Assembly: GCF_002307495.1 (NCBI RefSeq)
Contig: NZ_NTMR01000017.1
Span: 110,929-174,928 of the forward strand
Direction of reading: 5' to 3'
DNA from: Pseudomonas abyssi
Lineage (GTDB): Bacteria; Pseudomonadota; Gammaproteobacteria; Pseudomonadales; Pseudomonadaceae
DNA length: 64,000 nt
The notes under the pieces were generated by a model. It was not told the origin of the DNA, searched no databases, and worked only from the letters and a program-made list of their open reading frames with translations. Position 1 is the stretch's first letter, and every line of letters starts with the position of its first letter. Shown piece by piece: positions 16,357-25,720 of this stretch. A program made the position numbers and the translations under genes.

Positions 16357-16788
16357 ATTGGCCAGAAGCGGAAGGTTAAGCAGTATTTAGCAGGATGCCC
16401 CTTGAAGCTTGGGCGCGTCTACTCAGATCAGGGCACGAGATACTCACGGAACGCCCCGGTCATCCGATTCCCCCACCAATGAAGCGCCCTCAAGGCAAGA
16501 TTAATCCAGCGGTATATCTGGTATTGCTTGACTGCTCTTGGCCGTTCTCAGTGAAAGCCGCCCGGCTTCGTACCAGAACACTTTTTTGTCGCCGCCGACC
16601 GAATCATTCCACGGCTTGCTTCCGCAGTTCGCTGGATGACCACTCTGTTTCTGAGTCTCGCAACGCTATCGGCTGGTAGTTGCCAGTCGCAATGCGAAGG
16701 GCTTATTCGAAAGGCATCACTGTTCTTTCTCCTAAGCAGACAATAACATTACGCCACTTCAGCCAGCTATCCCAAGCGAACATGACTC
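16357..16788. other. Gap between cargo and conjugation module
   Basis: No convincing gene is seen. Short open frames lack ribosome binding sites and family features. Expected ICE neighbours on the downstream side of the VirB4 ATPase (PFL_4709/4710/4711 families, TraG) are not here, so this is the junction where cargo was inserted. Confidence 0.5.
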
Positions 16789-19575
16789 TCACCTTCTGGG
16801 GCGGTCCCCATACGCATCAAACCCTCGAAGCTGGTCGATTTTTTTAGCTATTTTAACCGCAGCCTCCAGCTCGCTGATCCCGTGCTGTTTCATGAGTTCA
16901 TAGCGCTCGGCCTTCTCCTCCGGTTCAGTTTGAGCGAGCGCTAGAAACAGACTCGGCGGCACGGCACGAAACAGCACCTCCATGCTTTTGGACAGAATGA
17001 CGCCTTCAGTGAACTTGCCGGCCTCCTTGCGAGCGGACAGCATCAGGGCTTTCTGCGCGGGGTTCAGCTCACGAAACCGGGCAATCTTTTCCACCTCGTC
17101 AGGGGGCATGGATAGGCAGATCCACCACTCAATCATGTTGAGCATGGTTTCTGCGGATGTCGGCAGGTCGTCGATGTTCTGCGTGGCCAGCCAGAACCAG
17201 GCACCGAGCTTGCGCCACATTTTGGTGATTTTCACCACATAGGGCGATAGCAGTGGGTTTCTGGTGATGATGTGTCCTTCATCCGTCACGTTGAGGATGG
17301 GCCTGCCCAGGTACTGGTCACGCTCAGCGATATTGTTGACCGTGTTGATGAGGGAAACGTAGGCGATTGACAGTTGGGCGTTGTAGCCCTCTCGGGCATA
17401 GGTGGCCAGATCGACAATGGTGATATCGGCTTCTGGCCATGGCGTACCGTCGCGATCAAACATTTCGCCATCGGTACCTTGGCAGAACATGTCCATTGCA
17501 TCGGCCATCTCCAGCAGCCGGGTGCGCCGGGTTTCAGGCAGTGTTGAGTCACGGCCTCGCGCTCGCAGTGCGTCGCGCACGTCGCGGGTCAACACTGTGC
17601 GTTGCTCGCCGTGGCAGAACTGCGCGGCATCAAGGATGCACTGGCGGATAAGGCTGCGGTCGGCGCGGGTCATGCGCGCTTCTTCCTTGTCCTCCCCACC
17701 GGTGATCATCAGCCGTGCGGTAATCTCCAGCTCGCCCAGCACATCCCGTTGTTCGTCCATCTCAGCGGCATCATTCTGTGCGGGTTGATCCTCATCCAGC
17801 GCATCCGCATCCAGTGTCTGTACGTCACTGGGTGATTCAATCAGTCGGCGGGCGTCGGCAAATGGCGCAAGGCTAACGCCGGATCCGGGTGACAGCTTGA
17901 CGCGGTTGACCGTCAGTCCCAATTGCTTGGCGAAGTCGCCAAACAACCCGAAGGAGTTACCTGCTTCGACAATGAATATGCGCGGTCGATAGATAGCGGC
18001 GACCTGGCCGAGGATATTGTTGAGAGTGGCCGACTTGCCTGACCCTGTCGGGCCGAACAGAAACAAATGCGCGTTCATCTGCCGGTCCAGGCGATTGAAC
18101 GGATCAAAGGTGATCAGCCCTCCCCCACGGTTGAAGAAGGTGATGCCCGGCCGCCCGGTCCCCTGACTGCGCCCCCATACCGGCGCCAGATTGGCGGCAT
18201 GCTGGGCAAACATCAGTTGCGTGTACCACCGTTTGCGATCAGCGTCCGGGTTGTAGACGCAGGGTAGCCAGCGCAGGTAGCTGTTGAGCGGCGCGACTTC
18301 GTCCTCCTCTCGCACGGGCTGCAGACCAGCGTTGAGCATGACGTTGGCCAGTTGCAAGCCGCGCTGATCCAGGTCCGACTCGTCGCCCCCAGACAAGTAG
18401 AACGCCAGCGCACCACGGTACAGTTTGTGGCTGCTGCCAATCAGCGAGCGTGCCTGCTGTACATCCTCCAGCGCCTGTTCCGATGCCAGGGTTTCGCCAA
18501 CGGCTTTCTTTGCCAGGTGGTTGAGGTGCGCTTCAAGCACATCCTGGGGAGTGGCTACCAGCGTCAGGCACATCACCGTGCCCAAGGGCATCTGGTCGAA
18601 TACGGTGTTAACGGCGTCGCCTCTGCGTGTTTCGCCGGTCAGATGGCCAGCGGTCGGTGGCGTGCGCAGGCGGTCGGTGACCATGACCCGGTGCGGGCGG
18701 CTATCGAAATACCATAGCCCCCGCTCAGCGTCAGAGCGCGGCTGGCCAAAGAACAACCGCTGCGAGAAATCCGTGCCGCTGGCGAGTTCGATGTCATCAG
18801 CTTCGGAGGTTTCCGGGTAGGCGGCCAGGCAGTAGAAGCGCTCACGGTCTTCGGCATCCGGGCCCAGCAATGAAGGGTGGGGATTGAACCAGCGCAGCAA
18901 CCAGTCGTGAATCTGCGCGGCACCCAGACGAGATGTCTGAATACCGGCATTGGCCAGGCCGCCCAGTAATCTGTCACAGGCGGTGTTCAGGGCCTGCTCC
19001 GCTGTCTGGCCGCGGCGGGTTGCTTGATGGGCCGTTCGGCGGTAGACCACCATGCGTACACGCCGAGTCTGCCCGCGCCAGCGCAGGCGGGTGACGGTGG
19101 TGTCCTCGAACAGGCCACCGGGCCGCGATACGGCCCGCAGATGGTGCTCGACGCTCCTCAAATACTGCTCGGTGAATACGGCTCCCTTGGCTCGCGGCTG
19201 AACGTAGTCGCGCAGGGTGTGCAGATACTGATCGAAATTGGGCTCGTCCTGAGCATATAGCTGGACGACCCAAGGGTTCTGGTCTAATTCATCGAATGAG
19301 TCCTGCAGGGCATTTTCCAGTGCATCACGGGCCTGCGCCAGCCAGGCGGGTTCCCGCCCCTCGGTACCCAACGGGGTGAGCTCGAAGAAAGCCGCGACCG
19401 AGACGCCATCCTCCAGCAGCATGCACTGCGGTTGCGGCAGGTATTCGACCCAAGGCAACAAGGACACAAAAGACGGTGCGCTGTCGTATAGCGCTTGCTC
19501 ATCCGCCAAGGTGGCCGGACGGTTGTCGTCTACAGCTACGCTGGGCGAGCGTCGACGCCACAAGGGCCAGACCAT
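16789..19575 (-). CDS. traC-like: Conjugative transfer ATPase, VirB4/TraC-like, PFL_4706 family
   Basis: The 928-residue cytoplasmic ATPase has a Walker A motif GPTGSGKSATLN (about 503-514), a Walker B-like ILNVTDEGH and the ATQNIDDL motif typical of VirB4/TraC proteins. It powers pilus assembly and substrate transfer in the mating-pair-formation complex. Length and linked genes match the PFL_4706 family of MPF-G ICEs. The start overlaps the stop of the upstream lipoprotein gene by one base. It is the last backbone transfer gene before the cargo; in related elements further transfer genes follow directly, so the operon has been interrupted or extended here. Confidence 0.92.
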   Translation of the reverse strand: MVWPLWRRRSPSVAVDDNRPATLADEQALYDSAPSFVSLLPWVEYLPQPQCMLLEDGVSVAAFFELTPLGTEGREPAWLAQARDALENALQDSFDELDQNPWVVQLYAQDEPNFDQYLHTLRDYVQPRAKGAVFTEQYLRSVEHHLRAVSRPGGLFEDTTVTRLRWRGQTRRVRMVVYRRTAHQATRRGQTAEQALNTACDRLLGGLANAGIQTSRLGAAQIHDWLLRWFNPHPSLLGPDAEDRERFYCLAAYPETSEADDIELASGTDFSQRLFFGQPRSDAERGLWYFDSRPHRVMVTDRLRTPPTAGHLTGETRRGDAVNTVFDQMPLGTVMCLTLVATPQDVLEAHLNHLAKKAVGETLASEQALEDVQQARSLIGSSHKLYRGALAFYLSGGDESDLDQRGLQLANVMLNAGLQPVREEDEVAPLNSYLRWLPCVYNPDADRKRWYTQLMFAQHAANLAPVWGRSQGTGRPGITFFNRGGGLITFDPFNRLDRQMNAHLFLFGPTGSGKSATLNNILGQVAAIYRPRIFIVEAGNSFGLFGDFAKQLGLTVNRVKLSPGSGVSLAPFADARRLIESPSDVQTLDADALDEDQPAQNDAAEMDEQRDVLGELEITARLMITGGEDKEEARMTRADRSLIRQCILDAAQFCHGEQRTVLTRDVRDALRARGRDSTLPETRRTRLLEMADAMDMFCQGTDGEMFDRDGTPWPEADITIVDLATYAREGYNAQLSIAYVSLINTVNNIAERDQYLGRPILNVTDEGHIITRNPLLSPYVVKITKMWRKLGAWFWLATQNIDDLPTSAETMLNMIEWWICLSMPPDEVEKIARFRELNPAQKALMLSARKEAGKFTEGVILSKSMEVLFRAVPPSLFLALAQTEPEEKAERYELMKQHGISELEAAVKIAKKIDQLRGFDAYGDRPRR

Positions 19576-20009
19576 CAGTACGCCTCCGTGCGCTCACCCG
19601 GCATCGCATACTGGATGCGCTGGTACAGGGGAAAGACGGTAGAGTAGCCTGGCACCGGGACGGGATCGGTTCCGGTCAGATGGGGAAATACATACATCAC
19701 CAGATCCGGGTTCGGTAAACGCTGAAACTGCCGGCGGATCTCGTTCGCTGCGGTACGGGTGTAGCGCGTCTGCTCGGAAAGTGCGGCCTGCCTGTCTGTC
19801 TCTTCTAGTGGACGTCGCAGGCTTTGTCGTGCATCAAGCAGTTGGCGGCGGGCCACCTGGCCACTGCCGCCCTCACCTGTCTGCTGGTGCCAGATGTCCT
19901 GCATGCTGCGGTCACCATGGGGCATCAGTTGCTCCTTGCTGGTGGTACAGCCAGCAAGCACCGTCACTACCGCCGCCAGCAGCAGCTTATTAATCCAGTT
20001 CGAGTGCAT
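19575..20009 (-). CDS. Conjugative transfer lipoprotein (TIGR03751 type)
   Basis: From the ATG at 20009 the product has 144 residues: MHSNWINKLLLAAVVTVLAG, then C, a clear lipobox LAGC. Upstream in-frame residues would spoil the signal peptide and are rejected. Further on, RLPNPDLVMYVFPHL is typical of the ICE lipoprotein that sits next to the VirB4 gene. Probably a VirB7-like outer-membrane component. Its start lies inside the end of the upstream coiled-coil gene and its stop overlaps the VirB4 start. Confidence 0.85.
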   Translation of the reverse strand: MHSNWINKLLLAAVVTVLAGCTTSKEQLMPHGDRSMQDIWHQQTGEGGSGQVARRQLLDARQSLRRPLEETDRQAALSEQTRYTRTAANEIRRQFQRLPNPDLVMYVFPHLTGTDPVPVPGYSTVFPLYQRIQYAMPGERTEAY

Positions 20010-21387
20010 GGCTCTCTCCTGCCCGATGGTCAACGCGTCGGCCTTCTGGCTCGTAGTCGATATGAAGGGGTTTTTCGAGGTGGACGGCGACCTGAGCACC
20101 GGGCTGCACATAGACCGCCGCGAAGGCCTGGCCATAGAGCCGATTCACCCATTGCGACATGTCCTGCACGCCGCCCGCGAGAATGCGCCCAACCGCTTCG
20201 TTATCCGAGATACCTACGGTGCCGATGGAGCCGTCTGCTCCGGCGTAGGACATCTGGCTGCTATCGGACTCGATCAGCGAGGCCACACCCGCGCCAGCGG
20301 CGGTGACCAGCGCTTGGGTACCGAGGTATTGCTGTGCATTGCTGCGCCTTGCACCGCTGACGCAGGGAATGCCATAGGGGTCGCTGATCCAGCCCAACCC
20401 CTCCTGTCGGTTATTCTGTTGACTGCTACCCTCGCTGTCTTCGGGTATGGTGCGAATGGTGCCGTCATGGAACACAAAGGTGATGCTGCGTACCTGTCCT
20501 CTCACGCAGGACAGCGTCCAGTCGCCGCTGGCGGTGCCGCTGAATACCGCACCCGCGACATCCGGAATATCAATACCGTTCGCGGTCAAGTTGTCGGGGC
20601 CGACCAGCACCTTGAAGGGGTACGGATCGTTCACGGTGCCATCAATGGGCACACGGCCGATCAGTGCAGTCATTGCGACCGAACCCATCAGGGTGGCGTT
20701 GGTCGGTACGGTGTAGACCGCTCTGGCTGTGTTGATGCCAGTCGTGCTGGCACCGGCATCGACGATATGCTCGACCGTGGTGTCCAGCATGCTTTGGGCT
20801 GGCCCAAAACTAGTTGGAAAGCGCTCATCTTCACCGGGCCGGTTGCGCCCTTCTGTCTTCCTGACATCATCAGGCTCCACCCAGCGCACCCTCTCACGGA
20901 ACCCGGCTTCACCGTCACCGCGCAGCCCCAGGCCCACCGGCAGGTCAGCATGGCCGCTGCTATCACCCAGTGTGTCCAGTTTGCGCTGCAGCTCAGCGAT
21001 GAGCCCATCACGCTCTGTCTCCAAATGCTGCTGATCGCGGCGTAGATTGTCACGCTCTGACGCCAGCGCTGCGCTGATACGCTGATCAATCGCGCCTTCA
21101 CGCTGACGCAGGCGTAGGTTTTCTTCACGTTGCGTCTTGTTGTCCGCTTGGGCCTCCTGCAGTTCACTGCGCATCTGTTTAACTTGCCCCACCAGCGTGG
21201 CCACCGTGTCTCGCGGCGTGTCCCCCTCGATGCCCAACGCCTGCATTTCGTCAGCGGTAAGCTGGCTATCAAGGCTGCCCTGTTGCGGGGTTGTCCCGTC
21301 ACTACCAGAAAACAGCCGGATGCCCGCGTACACCACCAGCAAGCCAATGGGGATCATCAACCACTTGAGCAAGCCATTACTGCGCAT
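19990..21387 (-). CDS. ICE envelope-spanning protein, PFL_4705 family (VirB10/TraB-like)
   Basis: Starting at ATG 21387 (MRSNGLLKWLMIPIGLLVVY) the 465-residue protein has one N-terminal membrane helix, a coiled coil over about residues 45-120 (many E/Q/R repeats) and a globular periplasmic C-terminus with conserved segments such as IGRVPIDGTV and FHDGTIRTIPE. The arrangement matches PFL_4705/TraB-like core-complex proteins that link inner and outer membranes. It overlaps the gene before by 11 bp and the lipoprotein gene after by 20 bp. Confidence 0.88.
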   Translation of the reverse strand: MRSNGLLKWLMIPIGLLVVYAGIRLFSGSDGTTPQQGSLDSQLTADEMQALGIEGDTPRDTVATLVGQVKQMRSELQEAQADNKTQREENLRLRQREGAIDQRISAALASERDNLRRDQQHLETERDGLIAELQRKLDTLGDSSGHADLPVGLGLRGDGEAGFRERVRWVEPDDVRKTEGRNRPGEDERFPTSFGPAQSMLDTTVEHIVDAGASTTGINTARAVYTVPTNATLMGSVAMTALIGRVPIDGTVNDPYPFKVLVGPDNLTANGIDIPDVAGAVFSGTASGDWTLSCVRGQVRSITFVFHDGTIRTIPEDSEGSSQQNNRQEGLGWISDPYGIPCVSGARRSNAQQYLGTQALVTAAGAGVASLIESDSSQMSYAGADGSIGTVGISDNEAVGRILAGGVQDMSQWVNRLYGQAFAAVYVQPGAQVAVHLEKPLHIDYEPEGRRVDHRAGESHALELD

Positions 21388-22288
21388 GGTCGTTCTCCAT
21401 GGTGCGGGTAGTGCTCTGGTCTTCGGGGTGTGGCAAATGCACAGCGGGATCAAAGCGCTGGATAGCGGGGAGTAACGACTGCCCCAGGCCTCGATTGCGG
21501 GTGACCAGATACAACACGGTGGTGTCTTCCGGTACGCCACGTGGGCCGAGTGTTGGGTGCTGGAAGCTGGCGGTAAGGATGTCGCCCTGGATCAAACGAG
21601 GGTCGAGCGCAACCCACTCTGTGCTGTGATTGATGAGGCGCACGGCGGTCACCCACTGGTCTTCCAGCCGCCAGGCAGCAAGCGCTTCGGCGTGTAGCGG
21701 CAGTGTCGGCAACAGGGTGTCGAGCACCAGGTCGCGGCGCAGGTTCACCCGCCTGATTCCCGGCACGGGTTCGACAGTGCGTAACGGTGCATACAGGTTC
21801 TGGGCTGCGTAGCGCGTCAGCACCACGGCGATGGGCGTCTCGCGCTGAGGGGAGCGTGTCTGCTCAACGGACGAAGCCGTACTTGCACCCTCTTCCTGCG
21901 CTTGGCCATAGCGCTGAGGCGTGGCGTTGCTCTCGACGATGCGTACCGGCTCCAGCGGTGGGTCACCTTCATTGGCTGGCTCGGCGGCAATATCCAGCAG
22001 GATCAGGGTGCCGCTGTCCGCATCCTGCAGTTGCAGCCGTGTGGGCTCAATCGGCTCGCTGGCTCGCAGATAAACAGCCCCACCCGCACTTTGCACACGC
22101 AATCTATCGCCCACACTGGTGGGTACACCCACACGCACATTGCGATCGATAAACACGATGCGCTCCTGACCGACCTGAAGTGGCACCGCTAACGGCAGCC
22201 GCTCCCAGTGCAGGACTTCCACTGCTTGGGCAACCGATGCCAGGATCAGAGCCATCAAGCCCAGCCCCACAACCCTGTAATGCTTCAT
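21377..22288 (-). CDS. ICE periplasmic transfer protein, PFL_4704 family
   Basis: A 303-residue secreted protein with signal peptide MKHYRVVGLGLMALILASVA ending at AQA. The mature part is beta-rich (ERLPLAVPLQVGQERIVF) and ends FDPAVHLPHPED. The pattern and position fit the PFL_4704 family, thought to act as the VirB9/TraK-like part of the core complex. It overlaps both neighbours by a few bases. Confidence 0.87.
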   Translation of the reverse strand: MKHYRVVGLGLMALILASVAQAVEVLHWERLPLAVPLQVGQERIVFIDRNVRVGVPTSVGDRLRVQSAGGAVYLRASEPIEPTRLQLQDADSGTLILLDIAAEPANEGDPPLEPVRIVESNATPQRYGQAQEEGASTASSVEQTRSPQRETPIAVVLTRYAAQNLYAPLRTVEPVPGIRRVNLRRDLVLDTLLPTLPLHAEALAAWRLEDQWVTAVRLINHSTEWVALDPRLIQGDILTASFQHPTLGPRGVPEDTTVLYLVTRNRGLGQSLLPAIQRFDPAVHLPHPEDQSTTRTMENDHAQ

Positions 22289-22971
22289 CGCGAATCTCCT
22301 TGCGGCATCAGGCCGCTACGCTCCGGCACAGACTCCAGCGTTTCTGGCACCGTGATGCGTTGGGGCGAGACGGCGTAGCAATCGATTGCCAGCCCGAACG
22401 GATTGCGGGCTGGATCGACGTCCGCCTTGGTGACTTTGAGGGGATACCGAACGAGGGCACGTTTGACCTGCTCTGCGCCGTAGTACTCGTCAGCGCTGAT
22501 ATCCAGCGTCACCACCCAGTCACGATTTGAAACCACACGCACGCGTGCCGAGGGGGCGTCGCCATATCCCCGCCCAGGAATCTCATAAATGCCGCGCACT
22601 CTCTGGCGCAGCTCTCCCGTAGAACGGCGATGGTCATAATCAGCCTGCAGAAAGGTGCGGCAGGCCGGCGTGAAGTACGGCGCCAGCACATGCAGATTGC
22701 GTGCATAGTCCTCTTCCCCATTGGTAGGCCAGCGGTGCAGCTGCTGCCACACGTAGAACGTGAAGGCATAGACGCTCTCTGGCGGGACCTCCCACCAAGC
22801 CCGGGTACTGCCCGAGCGCAGATCGGGTGGCACATGAACCGTCAGGTCCCGTGGCGCGCTCCACCAGCCGCCGCCCATTACCAGCGCAATCAGTAGCAGC
22901 GCTAGAGCACCAAGACGCAAGGTCTTGATATGCGCCTGCAGATGGACGACTTCGTTCTTGAAACGGCTCAT
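22285..22971 (-). CDS. ICE membrane protein, PFL_4703 family
   Basis: From ATG 22971 the 228-residue product starts MSRFKNEVVHLQAHIKTLRL, followed by one membrane helix and a periplasmic domain (IPGRGYGDAPSARVRVVSNR). This is a VirB8/TraE-like layout and matches the PFL_4703 family. Longer in-frame upstream sequence is the shadow of the neighbouring gene. ATGA-type overlaps join it to both neighbours. Confidence 0.87.
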   Translation of the reverse strand: MSRFKNEVVHLQAHIKTLRLGALALLLIALVMGGGWWSAPRDLTVHVPPDLRSGSTRAWWEVPPESVYAFTFYVWQQLHRWPTNGEEDYARNLHVLAPYFTPACRTFLQADYDHRRSTGELRQRVRGIYEIPGRGYGDAPSARVRVVSNRDWVVTLDISADEYYGAEQVKRALVRYPLKVTKADVDPARNPFGLAIDCYAVSPQRITVPETLESVPERSGLMPQGDSR

Positions 22972-23366
22972 CGCGTGCTCCGGCGTACCGACCAGAAACC
23001 AGATCGATAAATCAGTCCCTGGCCGCCGACCCAGGCAGCAAGCAGCGGATGCTGCAAGGCGATCTGCCACTGCAGCTGCCGATACAGCCAGGTGTCCGGC
23101 CTGCCTCGTTTCTTGCGACGCAGAATGCTGCCGCCGATAAAAACACCGAAGGTGATACTCAGAACAACAAGCGTTGGCGCGATGGCAATGGTCGACAACA
23201 TCCATGAGAGCGGGATGCCTGCCAACAGGCCAACCGCACCGGTCAGGCCGCAGCAGATCCACAGCTCATCAGCGGTCAGGCCTCGCACCACTACCGGGTG
23301 GCGATTGAGACGGTGCGGCAAAAAAGACACTGTGCCGTCCGCCCGGAGATGTTGATGCTCCGGCAT
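22968..23366 (-). CDS. Conjugative transfer membrane protein, TIGR03750 type
   Basis: From ATG 23366 (MPEHQHLRADGTVSFLPHRL) the 132-residue protein has two hydrophobic segments and a conserved RKKRGRPDTWLYRQLQW block near the C-terminus. This pattern is typical of the small TraL/VirB3-like component of MPF-G systems. Confidence 0.85.
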   Translation of the reverse strand: MPEHQHLRADGTVSFLPHRLNRHPVVVRGLTADELWICCGLTGAVGLLAGIPLSWMLSTIAIAPTLVVLSITFGVFIGGSILRRKKRGRPDTWLYRQLQWQIALQHPLLAAWVGGQGLIYRSGFWSVRRSTR

Positions 23367-23376
23367 GCCAGCCCCC

Positions 23377-23736
23377 TTACAGGATTCCCGTGGCTTCAGT
23401 GAGCAGCCAGATGCCGATAACCAGCAGGACCGCACCGACAGCAACTGTCAGCCCAAACTGACCCCAGGTTTTTTTGCCGGTATGGATTTCCGCGTAGGTT
23501 CCGTAGGCGTGATAACACACACCAATGAACATGCTGGCCACAACCAACAGCGCCACCAGCAGCACGATGTCGTACCCATAATTGCGCAGGGTTTCCATGA
23601 TGCCGCCGCCGGTGCCACGGGAAGGGTTCTCCAGCGTGGGCAACCCCTGCGCGAAGGACATGGCAGGCAGGCACGCCGAGCTGATGCCTGAGGTATAGCG
23701 CTTGAAGCGTTGGGTAGTGGACAGGCGATTTCCCAT
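23377..23736 (-). CDS. ICE membrane protein, PFL_4702 family (possible pilin-like)
   Basis: This 119-residue protein has an N-terminal signal-like segment ending near SFAQG and two hydrophobic helices (YDIVLLVALLVVASMFIGVC and FGLTVAVGAVLLVIGIWLL). Small two-helix proteins of this kind at this position (TIGR03745) may be the conjugative pilin. GGAGA lies 8 bases before the ATG. Confidence 0.83.
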   Translation of the reverse strand: MGNRLSTTQRFKRYTSGISSACLPAMSFAQGLPTLENPSRGTGGGIMETLRNYGYDIVLLVALLVVASMFIGVCYHAYGTYAEIHTGKKTWGQFGLTVAVGAVLLVIGIWLLTEATGIL

Positions 23737-23752
23737 GGTCAGGTCTCCGGGT

Positions 23753-23986
23753 TCAGGAAAGGAGGAAAAAAGTCAGGACGAGGTACAGCGCTACGAACCG
23801 GATCACGACGGATAGGAACTGACGCTGATTGAGCTGGTTTTCTGCCCAGCCGACGTAGGCGGTCCGGATGGCCCACACGCCCCAGAGTAAGAGCACAGCG
23901 AATACCGCACCGACCAGTGCCGAGGCCATTGCTGCGGGAGCAATCCCCCCGTTGGCGAGGAAGGCAGAGGTTTGTGCGGGCGTCAT
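23753..23986 (-). CDS. ICE small membrane protein, PFL_4701 family
   Basis: A 77-residue protein with two hydrophobic helices (MASALVGAVFAVLLLWGVWA and SVVIRFVALYLVLTFFLL). Position between RAQPRD and PFL_4702 genes and size agree with TIGR03758. It starts 4 bases inside the end of the RAQPRD gene. Confidence 0.83.
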   Translation of the reverse strand: MTPAQTSAFLANGGIAPAAMASALVGAVFAVLLLWGVWAIRTAYVGWAENQLNQRQFLSVVIRFVALYLVLTFFLLS

Positions 23987-24351
23987 GGCTGCTGCTCCTG
24001 GGTTTGTAGAGGCGCAGAAAGCTCTGTCTCGGCTCGATAATCACCGTCGAGTTCTTGCAGATCGCGGGGCTGGGCGCGGGATGGAGTGAGATGGAACTGG
24101 ATGCCGGCACGAACGTGCGCGAGGTCATCGAGTAACCTCGGGTAGTCGAAGTAGTAGCGTTCGCCCGTTGTGACCAGCGCCTGGGCCGCACTTTGAGCAA
24201 TGAAGCGCTCCAGAGCGTCGAGCTGGCGCAGTGCAGCAATGAGATCCTGGCGCTGCGCTGCTGCGGCCAGTGGCACGACGGCCATCAGGGCGGTCATGAA
24301 CAGAACCGTCGCGCCGCAACGTACGACGCGGAGCGGAAACCGTAGCACCAT
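23983..24351 (-). CDS. RAQPRD-family ICE protein
   Basis: The 122-residue protein contains the family-defining sequence SRAQPRD at residues 91-97 and a signal peptide ending near AAAAQRQ. It is a periplasmic protein of the MPF-G transfer region with unknown biochemical role. Directly upstream, instead of the usual PFL_4697-family gene, lies the AbiH/PIN cargo; about 300 bp (24352-24653) of non-coding DNA separate them. Confidence 0.88.
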   Translation of the reverse strand: MVLRFPLRVVRCGATVLFMTALMAVVPLAAAAQRQDLIAALRQLDALERFIAQSAAQALVTTGERYYFDYPRLLDDLAHVRAGIQFHLTPSRAQPRDLQELDGDYRAETELSAPLQTQEQQP

Positions 24352-24653
24352 CGCACCATTCCTCGTCAGATCAGTAATGATCCGATCATGGCGAGACGGA
24401 CGCCTTCAGGCCACAAACAATGGGGACTGCACAGTTACCGTATTAGTGAGCAGCGCTGGGGCAACAGCGGGAGGGGAGAGGCGAAGAAGAAGCCCCGGAT
24501 TGACCGTAATGCAGTTCACTTGAGTGGAGCAGCCTTACGATCCAACGGATACCAGGTTTTGGAAATCTTTACCGTCCTTGGCCTTCCCCGCTTTGGAGGG
24601 TGATCCTATCCCGCAGCAGAAAGCACCAAACGGCAGCTACAACCAAACGGTAG

Positions 24654-25556
24654 CTACAGTTCTTGCCAGAGCACTGGCACCGCCCCGCCTGGTGGCAAGC
24701 CCAGTGCCGCCAGCAAGAGCAGCTTGGAAGGCCATTCATCCATATCGCGCACTGCGATGACCCAGTGTGCCTGGGTTACGCGAGGTTGCGCGAGCAGTGC
24801 CTGAAAGTACACCGCATCAACATCCGACAGCGAGTGGCCGAGCACGACCACCTGTTCGATGGTGGCCAGGGAGTTAAAGAAGGAGGCGTTCTGGGCGATA
24901 AGGTCGGCCGAGTGTTTGAAGGTCGACGAAAAATAGTCGTCGATGATGCCGTTGGCTTCTATCAGGCGCGCGTCGGTTTCTTCGATACCGGGGCGATCAT
25001 TCAGTGAGCTTCTGGACGACGGACTCCAGGCATGGCCGAGGATCAGCGTATCGTCTGGTTGTGTGGCGCAGCCGTGGATAAACAGCACCTGCTGACGAGC
25101 AACATCATAAACGGCGTTCAGTGTGCTGGTGTAGTTGAAGCTCAAGAACAGTGCCTGACGATCCAGCCTAGACAGTCGTTGCGGGGTGGTATCGCGTGTG
25201 GGAACGGGTAGCGCACGAACCCAGTCGGCGAAATGAGTCTGCAGTTCCTTCGAAAGCCGATCAACGACATTTTTCACTTCATTCTGAAAGTCGTGATGCC
25301 CTGAATCACTCCAGGCCTCGTCTCTGTAGGCCGCCATGAAATGACCGAGGTTGTCGATCAACATATCTGCATCCAGCTCGGTCAGCGCCAGTTCCAGTCC
25401 GTTCCAGTTTTCTCCGGCAGAGAGGTACTCCTCCACTTCACGGTAAACGTCGCTGTCCGTGTCCTGAACGTACTCCTTGAAGTCTCCGAGGCCGGATGGA
25501 ATGCCGTGCCAGAGGTCAAAGCCGTTTCCGATGATGTAGAGCGTGGTGGGTACCAT
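24654..25556 (-). CDS. abiH-like: AbiH-family abortive infection protein
   Basis: From ATG 25556 the product has 300 residues and opens MVPTTLYIIGNGFDLWHGIP, the AbiH signature (LxxIGNGFDLxHGxPTxY). Further motifs are FLSFNYTSTLNAVYD, FIHGC and VVVLGHSLSDVD, which resemble SIR2-like NAD-handling folds. AbiH proteins are linked to phage abortive infection; the exact reaction is not settled. The longer reading frame up to 25721 lacks the family start and is rejected. It is divergent from the PIN-like gene, with a 164-bp shared promoter region. The pair sits inside the conjugation operon as inserted cargo. Confidence 0.85.
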   Translation of the reverse strand: MVPTTLYIIGNGFDLWHGIPSGLGDFKEYVQDTDSDVYREVEEYLSAGENWNGLELALTELDADMLIDNLGHFMAAYRDEAWSDSGHHDFQNEVKNVVDRLSKELQTHFADWVRALPVPTRDTTPQRLSRLDRQALFLSFNYTSTLNAVYDVARQQVLFIHGCATQPDDTLILGHAWSPSSRSSLNDRPGIEETDARLIEANGIIDDYFSSTFKHSADLIAQNASFFNSLATIEQVVVLGHSLSDVDAVYFQALLAQPRVTQAHWVIAVRDMDEWPSKLLLLAALGLPPGGAVPVLWQEL

Positions 25557-25720
25557 TTTGTTTTCCGTCGGTTTTTTGTGCTGATGATATGTGAGCCAGA
25601 ATGACTTTCGATCTATGTTAACAGAGCAATGCGGGACATCGTTCAAGGCAAGTAGTAGGCTCTCATGATCTAGGTGGTGGAACCACTTAATGTGTTCAGA
25701 ACTTTGAATGGAGAAAAGCA

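Noticed and set aside
19894..21045. 383-codon plus-strand frame
   Set aside because: Antisense to the PFL_4705-family gene; composition is that of a mirror frame.
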